From NCBI RefSeq assembly GCF_020991325.1, contig NZ_JAJMLX010000017.1:1-32076 (forward strand): DNA of 32,076 nucleotides. The letters run 5' to 3'. Under the pieces are notes generated by a model, which saw only the letters and a list, made by a program, of their open reading frames with translations, had not been told where the DNA came from and searched no databases. Below are positions 17,601 through 25,229 of this stretch, piece after piece. The translations under genes and the position numbers were made by a program. Positions within the stretch are counted from its first letter, which is position 1. Every line of letters starts with the position of its first letter. Origin of the DNA: Bordetella petrii (GTDB lineage: Bacteria; Pseudomonadota; Gammaproteobacteria; Burkholderiales; Burkholderiaceae_B).

Positions 17601-18165
17601 CGGCCTGGGTATAGGCCTCGTCGCCATCGGCGCCCGAGCGCTGCAATTCGATATAGAACGCCCCGGGAAACAATTGGGCCCATTGGCGCGCCAGCGAAAG
17701 CGCCGTAACGGCGTTACCGGCATCCAGGGCATGGCCGATGTCGCCGGCGCGGCCGCCCGACAGGGCGATGAGGCCCGGACGGCCCTGCAGCCATTCGCGC
17801 CGGACCTCGGCGCGCCCGCGTCCCTGGTTGGCCAGGAACGACTGGGTCAGCACTTCGCACAGGCTGAGATAGCCCTGATGGTTGCGCACCAGCAACAGCA
17901 GGCGGAACGGCTTTTCCGGATCTTCGTCGTTAGTGAGCCAGACATCGCAGCCCGCAATGGGCTTGACGCCCTTGCCGCGGGCGCCTTTGTAGAACTTGAT
18001 CAGGCCGAAGATATTCGACAGGTCGGTCAGCGCCACCGCGGGTTGGCCCATCTGGGCGACACGCTTGATCAGGTCGGGAATGCGCACGATGCCATCCACG
18101 ACCGAGAACTCGGAATGGACGCGCAGATGAACAAATGCAGGCGTGGGAGTAACAGCTTCGGACAT
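14674..18165 (-). CDS. dnaE: DNA polymerase III subunit alpha
   Basis: Catalytic subunit of the replicative polymerase, 1163 residues (E. coli 1160). The N-terminal PHP domain begins FVHLRVHSEFSVVDG. The polymerase palm holds GPGRGSGAGSLVAYALGITD near 364-383 and the catalytic aspartates D408 and D410 in PDFDIDF. The fingers include GMHAGGVLIAPG near residue 560. A C-terminal OB-fold region follows (residues about 980-1070). The ATG at 18165 gives a family-like N-terminus. Unusually for a replication gene, its stop is fused to the start of an LPS glycosyltransferase gene (TGATG). A TACAAT box (18172-18177, minus strand) lies only 6 bases before the ATG, so the mRNA may have almost no leader; its -35 is weak. 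Confidence 0.98.
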   Translation of the reverse strand: MSEAVTPTPAFVHLRVHSEFSVVDGIVRIPDLIKRVAQMGQPAVALTDLSNIFGLIKFYKGARGKGVKPIAGCDVWLTNDEDPEKPFRLLLLVRNHQGYLSLCEVLTQSFLANQGRGRAEVRREWLQGRPGLIALSGGRAGDIGHALDAGNAVTALSLARQWAQLFPGAFYIELQRSGADGDEAYTQAAMRLAAEAGLPVVATHPVQFLDASEFQAHEARVCIAQGEILADPRRVRRYTKEQYLLSTEEMARRFADVPSALANTVEIAKRCNLTLVLGKPRLPNFPTPDGVSLDDYLIQLSEEGLEKRLEFLFPDAAARDSKRAQYYERLRWECKTIIQMGFPGYFLIVQDFINWGKNNGVPVGPGRGSGAGSLVAYALGITDLDPIRYDLLFERFLNPERVSMPDFDIDFCQDNRERVIDYVKMKYGREAVSQIATFGTLGAKAVVRDAGRVLDMPYLFCDGLSKLIPFNPADPWSLDRTLKDEPAFKERYEQEEEVRALVDLARPLEGLTRNIGMHAGGVLIAPGKLTDFCPLYCQPGQENSAVSQYDKDDVEAAGLVKFDFLGLRNLTILDWAVRYVRQFNESQRDFDIMALELDDPAAYKVLCDANTTAVFQLESRGMKELLKKLRPNTFEDIIAMLALYRPGPLESGMVDDFVNRKHGRASVDYFHPDLESTLKSTYGVIVYQEQVMLISQIIGGYSLGGADLLRRAMGKKKPEEMAKHRELFEQGAKEKGHDPNLAVKLFDLMEKFAGYGFNKSHSAAYALIAYQTAWLKAYHPTEFLAATMSSDMDDTDKVQVFCRDAQDNGVLVLPPDVNASGYRFEPVPDEHSRQGKPPRTMRYGLGAVKGTGQGAVEEILRARQSDGPFANLFDFCRRINKHAVNRRTIEALIKAGAFDTIESNRAAMLASVATAMEAAEQAARSANQVSLFGDDSGDVVAGELSKVAPWNLHTKLTEEKSALGYYFSGHLFDHWRDEVRRIVPMTLARVEPQRDLQWMCGVLAGVRTMMTRRGKMVFAVLDDGTAQVEISVFNELYEKHRSRLREDQLIIVQGKVSNDDYSGGMRIVAENLFDLQLAREARAKSLRVKLNGQADAARLRQMLNPFRAEPENGVPGVPVDIVYGRDNFLCTVRLGEEWRVRMADTLLENLAAWAKPDGVEVTY

Positions 18166-18293
18166 GGGCAGGATTGTACCCAGTCGGCTGATCTGTCGCC
18201 GTTTTTTTGCCCCCTTCCGGCCAGCGTTTATGAATCAGTTATGTAACAATGTCATTTTCATTGTTCGGCTCTGTGGGCGAGCCTGTCGGTACC

Positions 18294-19193
18294 ATGAAAT
18301 GGCTGATTCCGGGCATATGGCTGGCCTCCATATTGTTCGCACATTTTCGAGGCCGGGTGCGGCTGCGGCTGTCGCGCCAATTCCTGGACCATTCCGCCTT
18401 GCTGGCACCGGTCAATGCCTTCATGGTGCTGTGCTCGCGCGCACCCACCACGGCGTACCTGCCCGCCCGGGAGATACCCGAGTTGAAAGTGCTGGACGAG
18501 CACTGGGAAACCATCCGCGACGAAGCCCTGAAAATGGCTGAACTGCGTCGCATCAAGGCCGCGGAACATCACGACGACATCGGTTTCAATTCGTTCTTCA
18601 AGTATGGCTGGAAGCGCTTCTACCTGAAGTGGTATGACGCGCGCCATCCCTCGGCCGAAGAGCTTTGCCCCCAGACCGTGGCCATCTTGAAGGGGCTGCC
18701 CAAGGTGAAGGCGGCCATGTTCGCCGAGCTGCCGCCCGGCGGGAAGCTGAACCGCCATCGCGATCCCTTCGCGGGTTCGTTGCGCTACCACCTGGGCCTG
18801 GCCACGCCCAACGACGACGGCTGCTACATTGTGGTGGACGGCGAAACCTACAGCTGGCGCGACGGCGAGAGCGTGGTGTTCGACGAAACCTACGTGCACG
18901 AAGCCTACAACAAGACCGAAGCCAACCGCATCATCCTGTTCTGCGATGTTGAACGGCCATTGAAATGGCGCTGGGCCGAAGCCTTCAACCGCTGGTTCGG
19001 GCGTGTGGTGATGTCGGCCGCCAGCTCACCCAACGACGGCGGCGACCAGACCGGCGCCATCAACAAGCTGACGCACGCGCATTGGGTCATTGACCAGAAG
19101 CGCAAGCAGTTCAAGGCCTGGAACCGTACGGTGTACAAGCTGACCAAATGGTCCCTGATCGTCCTGGTGGTGGCGGCCTTCCTGGCCTGGTGA
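18294..19193 (+). CDS. lpxO: Lipid A 2-hydroxylase LpxO
   Basis: Fe(II)/2-oxoglutarate-dependent dioxygenase of the aspartyl/asparaginyl beta-hydroxylase family that adds a 2-hydroxyl to a lipid A acyl chain at the inner membrane. The 299-residue protein begins with a membrane segment (MKWLIPGIWLASILFAHFRG) and ends with a second one (WSLIVLVVAAFLAW). Between them lie GFNSFFKYGWKRFYLKWYD, the metal-binding HRD of LNRHRDPFAGSLRYHLGLA, the distal histidine in FDETYVHEAYN and the 2-oxoglutarate-region arginine in NRIILFCDVERPLK. All match LpxO closely. ATG 18294 aligns with the Salmonella start; an in-frame ATG at 18249 would add 15 non-family residues. It converges on sdaA with 7 bases between stops. 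Near dnaE and the core cluster, it adds to the LPS theme. Confidence 0.93.
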   Translation: MKWLIPGIWLASILFAHFRGRVRLRLSRQFLDHSALLAPVNAFMVLCSRAPTTAYLPAREIPELKVLDEHWETIRDEALKMAELRRIKAAEHHDDIGFNSFFKYGWKRFYLKWYDARHPSAEELCPQTVAILKGLPKVKAAMFAELPPGGKLNRHRDPFAGSLRYHLGLATPNDDGCYIVVDGETYSWRDGESVVFDETYVHEAYNKTEANRIILFCDVERPLKWRWAEAFNRWFGRVVMSAASSPNDGGDQTGAINKLTHAHWVIDQKRKQFKAWNRTVYKLTKWSLIVLVVAAFLAW

Positions 19194-19200
19194 AGTCGGC

Positions 19201-20592
19201 TCAGCATTCGACGATATTCACCGCCAGGCCGCCGCGCGCCGTTTCCTTGTACTTGGTTTTCATGTCGGCGCCGGTTTCGCGCATGGTCTTGATGACCGAA
19301 TCGAGCGACACGTAGTGGTGGCCATCGCCGCGCAGGGCCATGCGGGCCGCGTTCACGGCCTTGATGGATGCCATGGCATTGCGCTCGATACAGGGGATTT
19401 GCACCAGCCCCCCGACCGGATCGCAGGTGAGGCCCAGGTTGTGCTCCATGCCGATCTCGGCGGCGTTTTCCACCTGCTCGATCGACCCGCCCAGTACCGC
19501 CGCCAGCGCGCCGGCCGCCATCGAACAGGCCACGCCCACTTCGCCCTGGCAGCCGACTTCGGCGCCGGACAGCGAGGCGTTGTACTTGTACAGCAGGCCG
19601 ATGGCCGCAGCGGTGAGCAGGAAGTCGCGCACCCCCTGGCGATTGGCGCCCGGCACGAAACGATCGTAGTAGTGCAGCACCGCCGGAATGATGCCCGCCG
19701 CGCCATTGGTGGGCGCGGTTACCACGCGGCCGCCGGCGGCGTTTTCTTCATTGACGGCCATGGCATAGAGGTTGACCCAGTCCATGACCGACAGGGGATC
19801 GGACAAGGTGCGCTCGGCCCGCAGCGTCAGGCTGCGATGCAGCTCGGGCGCGCGGCGGCGCACCTTGAGCGGGCCGGGCAGGTCGCCGTCGGCCTCGGGG
19901 TAATTGATGCCGCAGCCACGGCTGACGCAATCCTGCATGACTTGCCAGATGCGGTCCAGGGAGTCTTCGACTTCGGCCTGGCTGCGCCAGGTAAGCTCGT
20001 TGCGCAGCATCAGCTGCGCCACCGTACAGCTTTCGGCGCGGCACATGTCCAGCAGTTCGCGCCCCGTGCGGAACGGGAACGGCAGTTGGTCGTGGGCGGC
20101 GATGACCTGGTTGTTGGCGGCCCCGGCGCTGACCACGAAGCCCCCGCCCACCGACAAATAGCGGGCCTCGCGCAGGCTGTCGCCGTGCGCGTCGAAGGCA
20201 TGGAATTTCATGCCATTGGGATGCTCGGCCATGGCCTCGCGGCGGTAGAACAGGATGTGCTCTTTCTCGATGAACGGCACGCCGAAAGAGCCCAGCAACG
20301 GCAGCGTTTTATGGGTGCGCACGCCTTGCAGCAGCCCGGCGATGGCCGACGGGTCGACCGTGTCCGGCGCCTGGCCCATCAGGCCCAGCATCACCCCCTT
20401 GTCGGTGCCGTGCCCCTTGCCGGTGGCGCCCAGCGACCCGTATAGCTCGACCCGCACCGATGCCACCCGCGGGAGCACTTCATCGCGTTCCAGGCCCTGG
20501 GCAAACAGCAGGGCCGCGCGCATGGGGCCCACGGTATGCGAACTGGACGGCCCGATACCGATTTTGAAAAGGTCGAAGGCGGATACGGCCAC
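19201..20592 (-). CDS. sdaA: L-serine dehydratase (L-serine ammonia-lyase), single-chain
   Basis: Converts L-serine to pyruvate and ammonia using a 4Fe-4S cluster rather than pyridoxal phosphate. The 463-residue product starts [23 protein letters not shown], the family N-terminus. The beta domain follows ([20 protein letters not shown]). The alpha domain carries [14 protein letters not shown], the cluster cysteines in [26 protein letters not shown] and the terminal cysteine. The start is GTG 20592, preceded by a GGAG ribosome-binding site 6 bases upstream. The frame stays open beyond it to 21075, but that part is on the opposite strand of the next gene and has no family content. Confidence 0.95.
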   Translation of the reverse strand: MAVSAFDLFKIGIGPSSSHTVGPMRAALLFAQGLERDEVLPRVASVRVELYGSLGATGKGHGTDKGVMLGLMGQAPDTVDPSAIAGLLQGVRTHKTLPLLGSFGVPFIEKEHILFYRREAMAEHPNGMKFHAFDAHGDSLREARYLSVGGGFVVSAGAANNQVIAAHDQLPFPFRTGRELLDMCRAESCTVAQLMLRNELTWRSQAEVEDSLDRIWQVMQDCVSRGCGINYPEADGDLPGPLKVRRRAPELHRSLTLRAERTLSDPLSVMDWVNLYAMAVNEENAAGGRVVTAPTNGAAGIIPAVLHYYDRFVPGANRQGVRDFLLTAAAIGLLYKYNASLSGAEVGCQGEVGVACSMAAGALAAVLGGSIEQVENAAEIGMEHNLGLTCDPVGGLVQIPCIERNAMASIKAVNAARMALRGDGHHYVSLDSVIKTMRETGADMKTKYKETARGGLAVNIVEC

Positions 20593-20754
20593 GGCCAACT
20601 CCGGAAAAACAGGGTTCGTCGCAGCATCATACGCGGGCGTGCCAGCGCATCCAAACCGGCCCATTTCCCCCCGCCGGCAGACCGTGCGATCATTGCTTCG
20701 TGACAGGTCATAGTCACTTTCCGGTGCGAACCGCCAGCGGGGCTGGCCCGCACC

Positions 20755-20789
20755 GGCCAGCCATGTATTTTTTGCCAGGCCAGCCATGT
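20755..20789 (+). repeat. 12-base direct repeat before the Na/Pi gene
   Basis: GGCCAGCCATGT occurs at 20755-20766 and again at 20778-20789, 23 bases apart. The second copy contains the start codon of the Na/Pi-cotransporter gene; the first contains an out-of-frame ATG. It may be a small tandem duplication. Confidence 0.5.
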
Positions 20790-22447
20790 CGGGATTGCTT
20801 CCATTACTCGATTTCGCCGGATATGTAGCGCTGCTGCTGTGGGGCGTGCACATGGTGCAAACCGGCGTGCAGCGTGCCTTCGGCGCCGCACTGGGTGCGG
20901 CGCTGGGGCGCGCGTTGGCCACACGCCTGCGGGCCTTCGCCACGGGGCTGGGCATCACGGCCGCCCTGCAAAGCAGCACGGCCACCGGCCTGATGGTTAC
21001 CGGCTTTGCCGCAGGAGGCGTGGTGGCCCTGGCTCCCGCCCTGGCCGCGATGCTGGGCGCCAACGTCGGCACCACGCTGATTGTGCAGGTGCTGTCGTTC
21101 GACCTGACCGCCCTGGCGCCGATTCTGATCCTGGCAGGTGTGTGGATGTTCCGCCGCTACCCGCCGGGCCGCACCCGCGACCTGGGCCGGGTGTTCATCG
21201 GGCTGGGCCTGCTGCTGCTGTCGCTGCACCAGTTGGTCGATATCTTCGCGCCGCTGCAGGACGCCCCGCTGTTCGGCCTGGTGCTGGACGCGCTGGACAC
21301 CCAGCCGGTGGCAGCCGTGCTGCTGGCGGCCGCGCTGACCTGGGCCGCGCATTCCAGCGTGGCCATCGTGGTATTGGTGATGTCGCTGGCCACGCACCAG
21401 ATGGTGACGCCGGAGCTGGCGTTTGCCATGGTGCTGGGCGCCAACCTGGGCACCGCGGTGAACCCCATGATCGAGGGCGTCAGCGGCGACGACCCGGCGG
21501 CACGCCGGCTGCCCCTGGGCAATCTGCTGACCCGGGTGATCGGCGTGCTGGCCGGCCTGCTGCTGCTGCCCTGGCTGCCGGGCTGGCTGGGCCAGTGGGG
21601 CGGCGACAGCGCGCGCATCGTCGCCAACTTCCACACGGTTTTCAATGCCGCCGTGGCGCTGGTGTTCCTGCCGCTGCTGACGCCGTATGCCGCCCTGTTG
21701 ACGCGCTGGCTGCCCAAGCGGCCTGACCCCCACGATCCGGGGCGCCCTCAATACCTGGACGAGTCCGCGCACGACATTCCGGCGGTGGCGCTGGGCAACG
21801 CGGCCCGCGAAGCCCTGCGCATGGCCGACATGCTGCAGACGCTGCTGCTGTACGCGCGCTCGGGCTTCAAGCGCGACAATCGCCATCGCATGGTGCAGGC
21901 GCGCCAGCTGGACGGCGCGGTGGACAAGATCGAGACGGCCATCACCACGTACCTGGCCTTGCTGGATCGCGAAAACATGACGCGCGCCGATCTGCAGCGG
22001 CAGGACGATATCCTGGCTTTTGCCAGCAATATCGGGCATGCCGCCGACATTGCCCACCATGGCCTGCTGAGCCATGTGGCGCGCCTGCGCAAGCAGGGCT
22101 GGGTGCTGTCGCCCGGACAGGGCCGCTGCCTGGACGAAACCCTGGCGCGCCTGATTTCCAACCAGCGCGAGGCCGCCGCCCTGTTCATCAACGATGACTT
22201 GCGGCAGGCGCGCATGCTGGCAGGCGAAAAATCGCATTTCCGCTCGCTGGAAACCAGCGAGGCCGAGGCCCACCTGCACAAGATCAAGGCCGGGGAAGTC
22301 GACGCCGCGGAGGTCGGCGCGCTGTACCTGGATATTCTGCGCGACCTGAAGAGCATCAACTCGCACCTGGTCGGCGCATCCGCGTATCCGCAACTGGCGC
22401 GCCACGGCGAACTGCTGCCCAGCCGCCTACGCGAATCGGACACCTGA
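20786..22447 (+). CDS. Na/Pi-cotransporter family protein with PhoU-like domain
   Basis: A 553-residue inner-membrane protein of the NaPi-II/YjbB family, predicted to move phosphate with sodium. The membrane part (about 1-310) contains two inverted repeats with the family's QSS-type signatures: [15 protein letters not shown] near residue 62 and [15 protein letters not shown] near 190. Each is followed by a GANxGT motif ([11 protein letters not shown] and [14 protein letters not shown]). The C-terminal part (about 340-540) is helical and PhoU-like ([35 protein letters not shown]). No phosphate-regulon genes are adjacent. It is divergent from sdaA. The ribosome-binding site is weak. Confidence 0.9.
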   Translation: MSGLLPLLDFAGYVALLLWGVHMVQTGVQRAFGAALGAALGRALATRLRAFATGLGITAALQSSTATGLMVTGFAAGGVVALAPALAAMLGANVGTTLIVQVLSFDLTALAPILILAGVWMFRRYPPGRTRDLGRVFIGLGLLLLSLHQLVDIFAPLQDAPLFGLVLDALDTQPVAAVLLAAALTWAAHSSVAIVVLVMSLATHQMVTPELAFAMVLGANLGTAVNPMIEGVSGDDPAARRLPLGNLLTRVIGVLAGLLLLPWLPGWLGQWGGDSARIVANFHTVFNAAVALVFLPLLTPYAALLTRWLPKRPDPHDPGRPQYLDESAHDIPAVALGNAAREALRMADMLQTLLLYARSGFKRDNRHRMVQARQLDGAVDKIETAITTYLALLDRENMTRADLQRQDDILAFASNIGHAADIAHHGLLSHVARLRKQGWVLSPGQGRCLDETLARLISNQREAAALFINDDLRQARMLAGEKSHFRSLETSEAEAHLHKIKAGEVDAAEVGALYLDILRDLKSINSHLVGASAYPQLARHGELLPSRLRESDT

Positions 22448-22523
22448 AGCCGCCCGGCCGCACTTCACACTGCCGGAAGACTGGCTTAGGCAATAAAAAA
22501 TAGGTGATCGCGCCGGCCGGCCA

Positions 22524-22537
22524 GCACACTAGCGTGC
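22524..22537. promoter_or_regulatory. Short palindrome upstream of a Bug gene
   Basis: GCACACTAGCGTGC is symmetric at 12 of 14 positions (GCAC-A-CTAG-C-GTGC) and ends 19 bases before the ATG of the Bug gene at 22557. It is well placed for a repressor or activator site, but no adjacent regulator obviously matches it. Confidence 0.3.
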
Positions 22538-22556
22538 ATAACATCAGGAGACAACG

Positions 22557-23525
22557 ATGCCATCGATCCGCAGCGCCGCCCTGGCGGCTGCCGTGCTGTT
22601 GTGCGCCGTCGCCCCGGCCCAGGCCGGCAACTGGCCCGAACGCCCCGTCACCATCATCGTGCCTGCCGCGCCCGGCGGCACCACCGACATCGCCACCCGC
22701 ATCATTGCCGACAAACTGGCCGCGCGCCTGGGGCAGTCGGTAGTGGTCGAGAACCGTGCCGGGGCCGCCGGCATTATCGGCACACAGCAACTGGTGCGGG
22801 CCGAGCCTGACGGGTACACGCTGATCATGGGCAATATCGGGCCCAATGCCATCAACTACAGCATGTACGCCGACCTGCCATACAAGGCCTCGGACTTCGC
22901 GCCCATCACGCTGGTGATCTCGGTGCCCAACGTGCTGGTGGTGAACGCGAAGTCGCCGGCCCGCAGCGCCGGCGATCTGATCGACATGCTGCGCAAAGAC
23001 CCCGAGAAATACTCGTTCGGCTCGTCCGGCACCGGACAGTCGCCGCACTTGTCGGGAGAACTGTTCAAGCAGCGCGCCGGCATACAGGCGACGCACGTGC
23101 CATACAAGGGCGCGGGTCCGGCCGTGGCGGCCCTGCTGGCGGGCCAGTTCAGCTTCATGATCGACAACCTGCCCAGTTCCATGCCGCACATCAAGGCCGG
23201 CAAGCTGCGCGCCTTGGCCGTGACCAGCGCGGACCGCGTGCCGGAACTGCCGGATGTGCCCACCATGCGCGAGGCCGGCATTGATGACATGGTGGTCACC
23301 GCCTGGTTCGGGCTGATGGCCCCGGCCGGTACGCCCGCCCCGGTGGTGGATCAACTGGCCGGCGCCGCGCGCGAAGTGCTGGCCACCCCGGACGTGCAGG
23401 AGCGTTTCCGCGCAATGGGCGGCAAGGCCGGGGGCAATTCGCCCGCCGAGTTCGCCGCATTCATCGACCAGGAACGCACACGCTGGCAGGCCACCGTAAA
23501 GGCCGCCGGACTGGCGCCGCAATAA
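22557..23525 (+). CDS. Bug/TctC-family periplasmic solute receptor (first of tandem pair)
   Basis: A 322-residue tripartite-tricarboxylate-type receptor. The signal peptide is MPSIRSAALAAAVLLCAVAP followed by AQA, with cleavage likely before G24. Then come the family marks WPERPVTIIVPAAPGGTTDI, VVVENRAGAAGIIGTQQL, EPDGYTLIMGN, a THVPYKGAGPAVAALL loop and KLRALAVTSADRVPELPDVPT. An AGGAG ribosome-binding site lies 6-10 bases before the ATG. No transporter membrane genes are present. A second Bug gene follows after 71 bases; the two receptors differ clearly, so they likely bind different organic acids. The ligand is unknown. Confidence 0.93.
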   Translation: MPSIRSAALAAAVLLCAVAPAQAGNWPERPVTIIVPAAPGGTTDIATRIIADKLAARLGQSVVVENRAGAAGIIGTQQLVRAEPDGYTLIMGNIGPNAINYSMYADLPYKASDFAPITLVISVPNVLVVNAKSPARSAGDLIDMLRKDPEKYSFGSSGTGQSPHLSGELFKQRAGIQATHVPYKGAGPAVAALLAGQFSFMIDNLPSSMPHIKAGKLRALAVTSADRVPELPDVPTMREAGIDDMVVTAWFGLMAPAGTPAPVVDQLAGAAREVLATPDVQERFRAMGGKAGGNSPAEFAAFIDQERTRWQATVKAAGLAPQ

Positions 23526-23596
23526 GCGGCGCATGCCCCGCCTCGCCCCGGCGCCAGCACCCCGGGTTCCGTTGCAACTTGTTCAGGAGTAGCCTC

Positions 23597-24577
23597 ATGC
23601 AGATTGCCTTGTCGCGCTGGATCGCCTTGCTGTCGGGTTGCGCCGCGCTGCTGGCCGGCGGCTTTTCGTCGGCCGAATCCAGCTATCCCGACCGCCCCAT
23701 CACACTGCTGATCCCCTATCCGCCCGGAGGCAGCGCCGACATGCTGGGCCGCCCGCTTTCGGCCGCGCTGCAGGAACGCCTGGGGCAACCGGTGGTGCTG
23801 GAGTACAAGCCCGGCGCGGGCGGCTCGATTGCCACCGCGCAACTGGCGCGCTCCAAGCCGGACGGCCATACCGTACTGATGGTGCTGGCGGCCCACGCCA
23901 TCAACCCCAGTCTGTACAAGTCGCTGCCCTACGATACCCGCAAGGATTTCGCGCCGGTATCGCTGGCGGCCACCCTGCCCATGTTGGTGGCCGCGCCGAA
24001 ATCCACTCCGGCCGACACGATTCCGGAACTGATAGCCTACGCCCGCAAGAACCCCGGCAAGCTCACCTTCGCGTCCGCCGGCCCCGGCAACACCAGCCAC
24101 CTTTCGGCGGAAATGTTCAAGAAGGCCACCGGCATCAATATGCTGCACGTGCCCTACAAGGGCAGCGGCCCGGCCGTAGTGGCGCTGCTGGCGGGTGAGG
24201 TCTCGCTGATGTTCGACAGCATCTCGACCTCGCTGCCGCAGGTGAAAGCCGGAAAGCTGAAAGCGCTGGCGGTTACCAGCGAAGAACGTTCGCCGCTGCT
24301 GCCGGATGTGCCCACGATTGCGGAATCAGGGGTGCCCGGATTCGTGGTGAATGGCTGGTATGGCATTCTGGCGCCCGCCGGCACGCCGGGCGGCGTGATC
24401 GACAAGCTGAGCCAGGCCATTGCCGATTCTTTGCGCGACCCGAAGCTGAAAGCGCAACTGACCGGCTTTGGCTACACCCCGGTGGGCAGCACCCCGCAAG
24501 CATTCGGGGAGCTCATCGACAGCGAACTGTCGCGCTGGAGCCAGGCGGTAAAAGACTCGGGCGCCACGGTACAGTAG
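23597..24577 (+). CDS. Bug/TctC-family periplasmic solute receptor (second of tandem pair)
   Basis: A 326-residue receptor of the same family. The mature part begins YPDRPITLLIPYPPGGSADM and includes VVLEYKPGAGGSIATAQLA, GHTVLMVLAAHAINPSLY, LHVPYKGSGPAVVALLAGE and KLKALAVTSEERSPLLPDVPT. ATG 23597 follows an AGGAG ribosome-binding site; a TTG at 23579 is in frame but less likely. The N-terminus MQIALSRWIALLSGCAALLA contains LSGC, a lipobox-like site, so this one may be a lipoprotein; ordinary cleavage near A26 is the alternative. It ends 4 bases from the stop of the convergent TetR gene. Confidence 0.92.
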   Translation: MQIALSRWIALLSGCAALLAGGFSSAESSYPDRPITLLIPYPPGGSADMLGRPLSAALQERLGQPVVLEYKPGAGGSIATAQLARSKPDGHTVLMVLAAHAINPSLYKSLPYDTRKDFAPVSLAATLPMLVAAPKSTPADTIPELIAYARKNPGKLTFASAGPGNTSHLSAEMFKKATGINMLHVPYKGSGPAVVALLAGEVSLMFDSISTSLPQVKAGKLKALAVTSEERSPLLPDVPTIAESGVPGFVVNGWYGILAPAGTPGGVIDKLSQAIADSLRDPKLKAQLTGFGYTPVGSTPQAFGELIDSELSRWSQAVKDSGATVQ

Positions 24578-24581
24578 GCCG

Positions 24582-25112
24582 CTAGAGCAGCGTCTGCAGG
24601 TCGTCGAACACGGATTCCCATTCGGCCTCGTCCACGTCCATGAAGCCGAAGAAGCGCAACATGAAGGCGCCCTCGGTGGCCAGGAAAGCCAGGCGCGCCC
24701 GGCGGCCGGCCGGCGTGGACAGATCCAGCCCGGCGATGCGCTGGCGATACCATTCGCGGGTGCCGGCCAGGTGTTCCGGCGTTTGCGCCAGCGCTGCAAG
24801 CAGGCTGGCCGACTTGGCGCTGACCTCGTCGGTGCGCCGGGAAGCTGCCACATGCGCGCGCACCGCGTCCACCGGGTCGGTGCTGCCGGCCAGGACTTCG
24901 GCGAATATGCGATCGTAGGCCGCCCCCCAGCGTACGAACAGGGCCTCGATCAGCGCGTCTTTGTTGCCGAAGCAGTACTGCACCCCACCCTTGGTAATGC
25001 CCGCCGCCTTGGCCACGGCATCGATGGTGAGCCCCGCCGCGCCCGAGGCTTCGATGATGGCCTCGGCGGCGTCGAGCAGTTGTTCGCGGTCTACGGTGCG
25101 GCGGCGGCCCAT
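24582..25112 (-). CDS. TetR-family transcriptional repressor of the adjacent efflux pump
   Basis: A 176-residue protein. The N-terminal helix-turn-helix is clear: REQLLDAAEAIIEASGAAGL, then IDAVAKAAGITKGGVQYCFG and NKDALIEALFVRW (residues about 8-62). The C-terminal ligand domain is compact, as in AcrR/SmvR-type regulators. The start has an AGAGGT ribosome-binding site 5-6 bases before the ATG. It is divergent from an SmvA-like pump with a 20-base operator between them. By analogy with SmvR/SmvA, it should repress both itself and the pump until an inducer, probably a cationic or lipophilic compound, binds. Confidence 0.92.
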   Translation of the reverse strand: MGRRRTVDREQLLDAAEAIIEASGAAGLTIDAVAKAAGITKGGVQYCFGNKDALIEALFVRWGAAYDRIFAEVLAGSTDPVDAVRAHVAASRRTDEVSAKSASLLAALAQTPEHLAGTREWYRQRIAGLDLSTPAGRRARLAFLATEGAFMLRFFGFMDVDEAEWESVFDDLQTLL

Positions 25113-25126
25113 TGTTACCTCTTTTT

Positions 25127-25146
25127 CAATACATACGTATGGATTG
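25127..25146. promoter_or_regulatory. TetR operator
   Basis: CAATACATACGTATGGATTG is a palindrome with 9 of 10 pairs matching, centred on ACGT. It sits in the 117-base gap between tetR and the pump gene and covers the region just upstream of the pump's TATAAT box, so a bound dimer would block RNA polymerase. Symmetry and position are seen; binding by the neighbouring TetR is inferred. Confidence 0.8.
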
Positions 25147-25150
25147 GAAT

Positions 25151-25156
25151 TATAAT
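25151..25156 (+). promoter_or_regulatory. -10 box of the efflux pump promoter
   Basis: A perfect TATAAT lies 5 bases after the TetR operator. At 17 bases upstream the -35 would be AATACA, a weak match inside the operator. Transcription would start near 25163 and leave a leader of roughly 65 bases before ATG 25230. Confidence 0.6.
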
Positions 25157-25229
25157 GGCCAACCGTATCCGGCGCCAGGCTGGACGCCGGCCCCTTGCCC
25201 GCGTCGTCTTAGTGCCGGCAGGAAATCTC

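Noticed and set aside
20593-21075. N-terminal extension of sdaA
   Set aside because: It would overlap the divergent Na/Pi gene and lacks family content; the GTG at 20592 has a good ribosome-binding site and the family start.
20804-22405. 533-codon open frame antisense to the Na/Pi gene
   Set aside because: It is a low-complexity Gln/His/Arg-rich shadow of a membrane protein gene.
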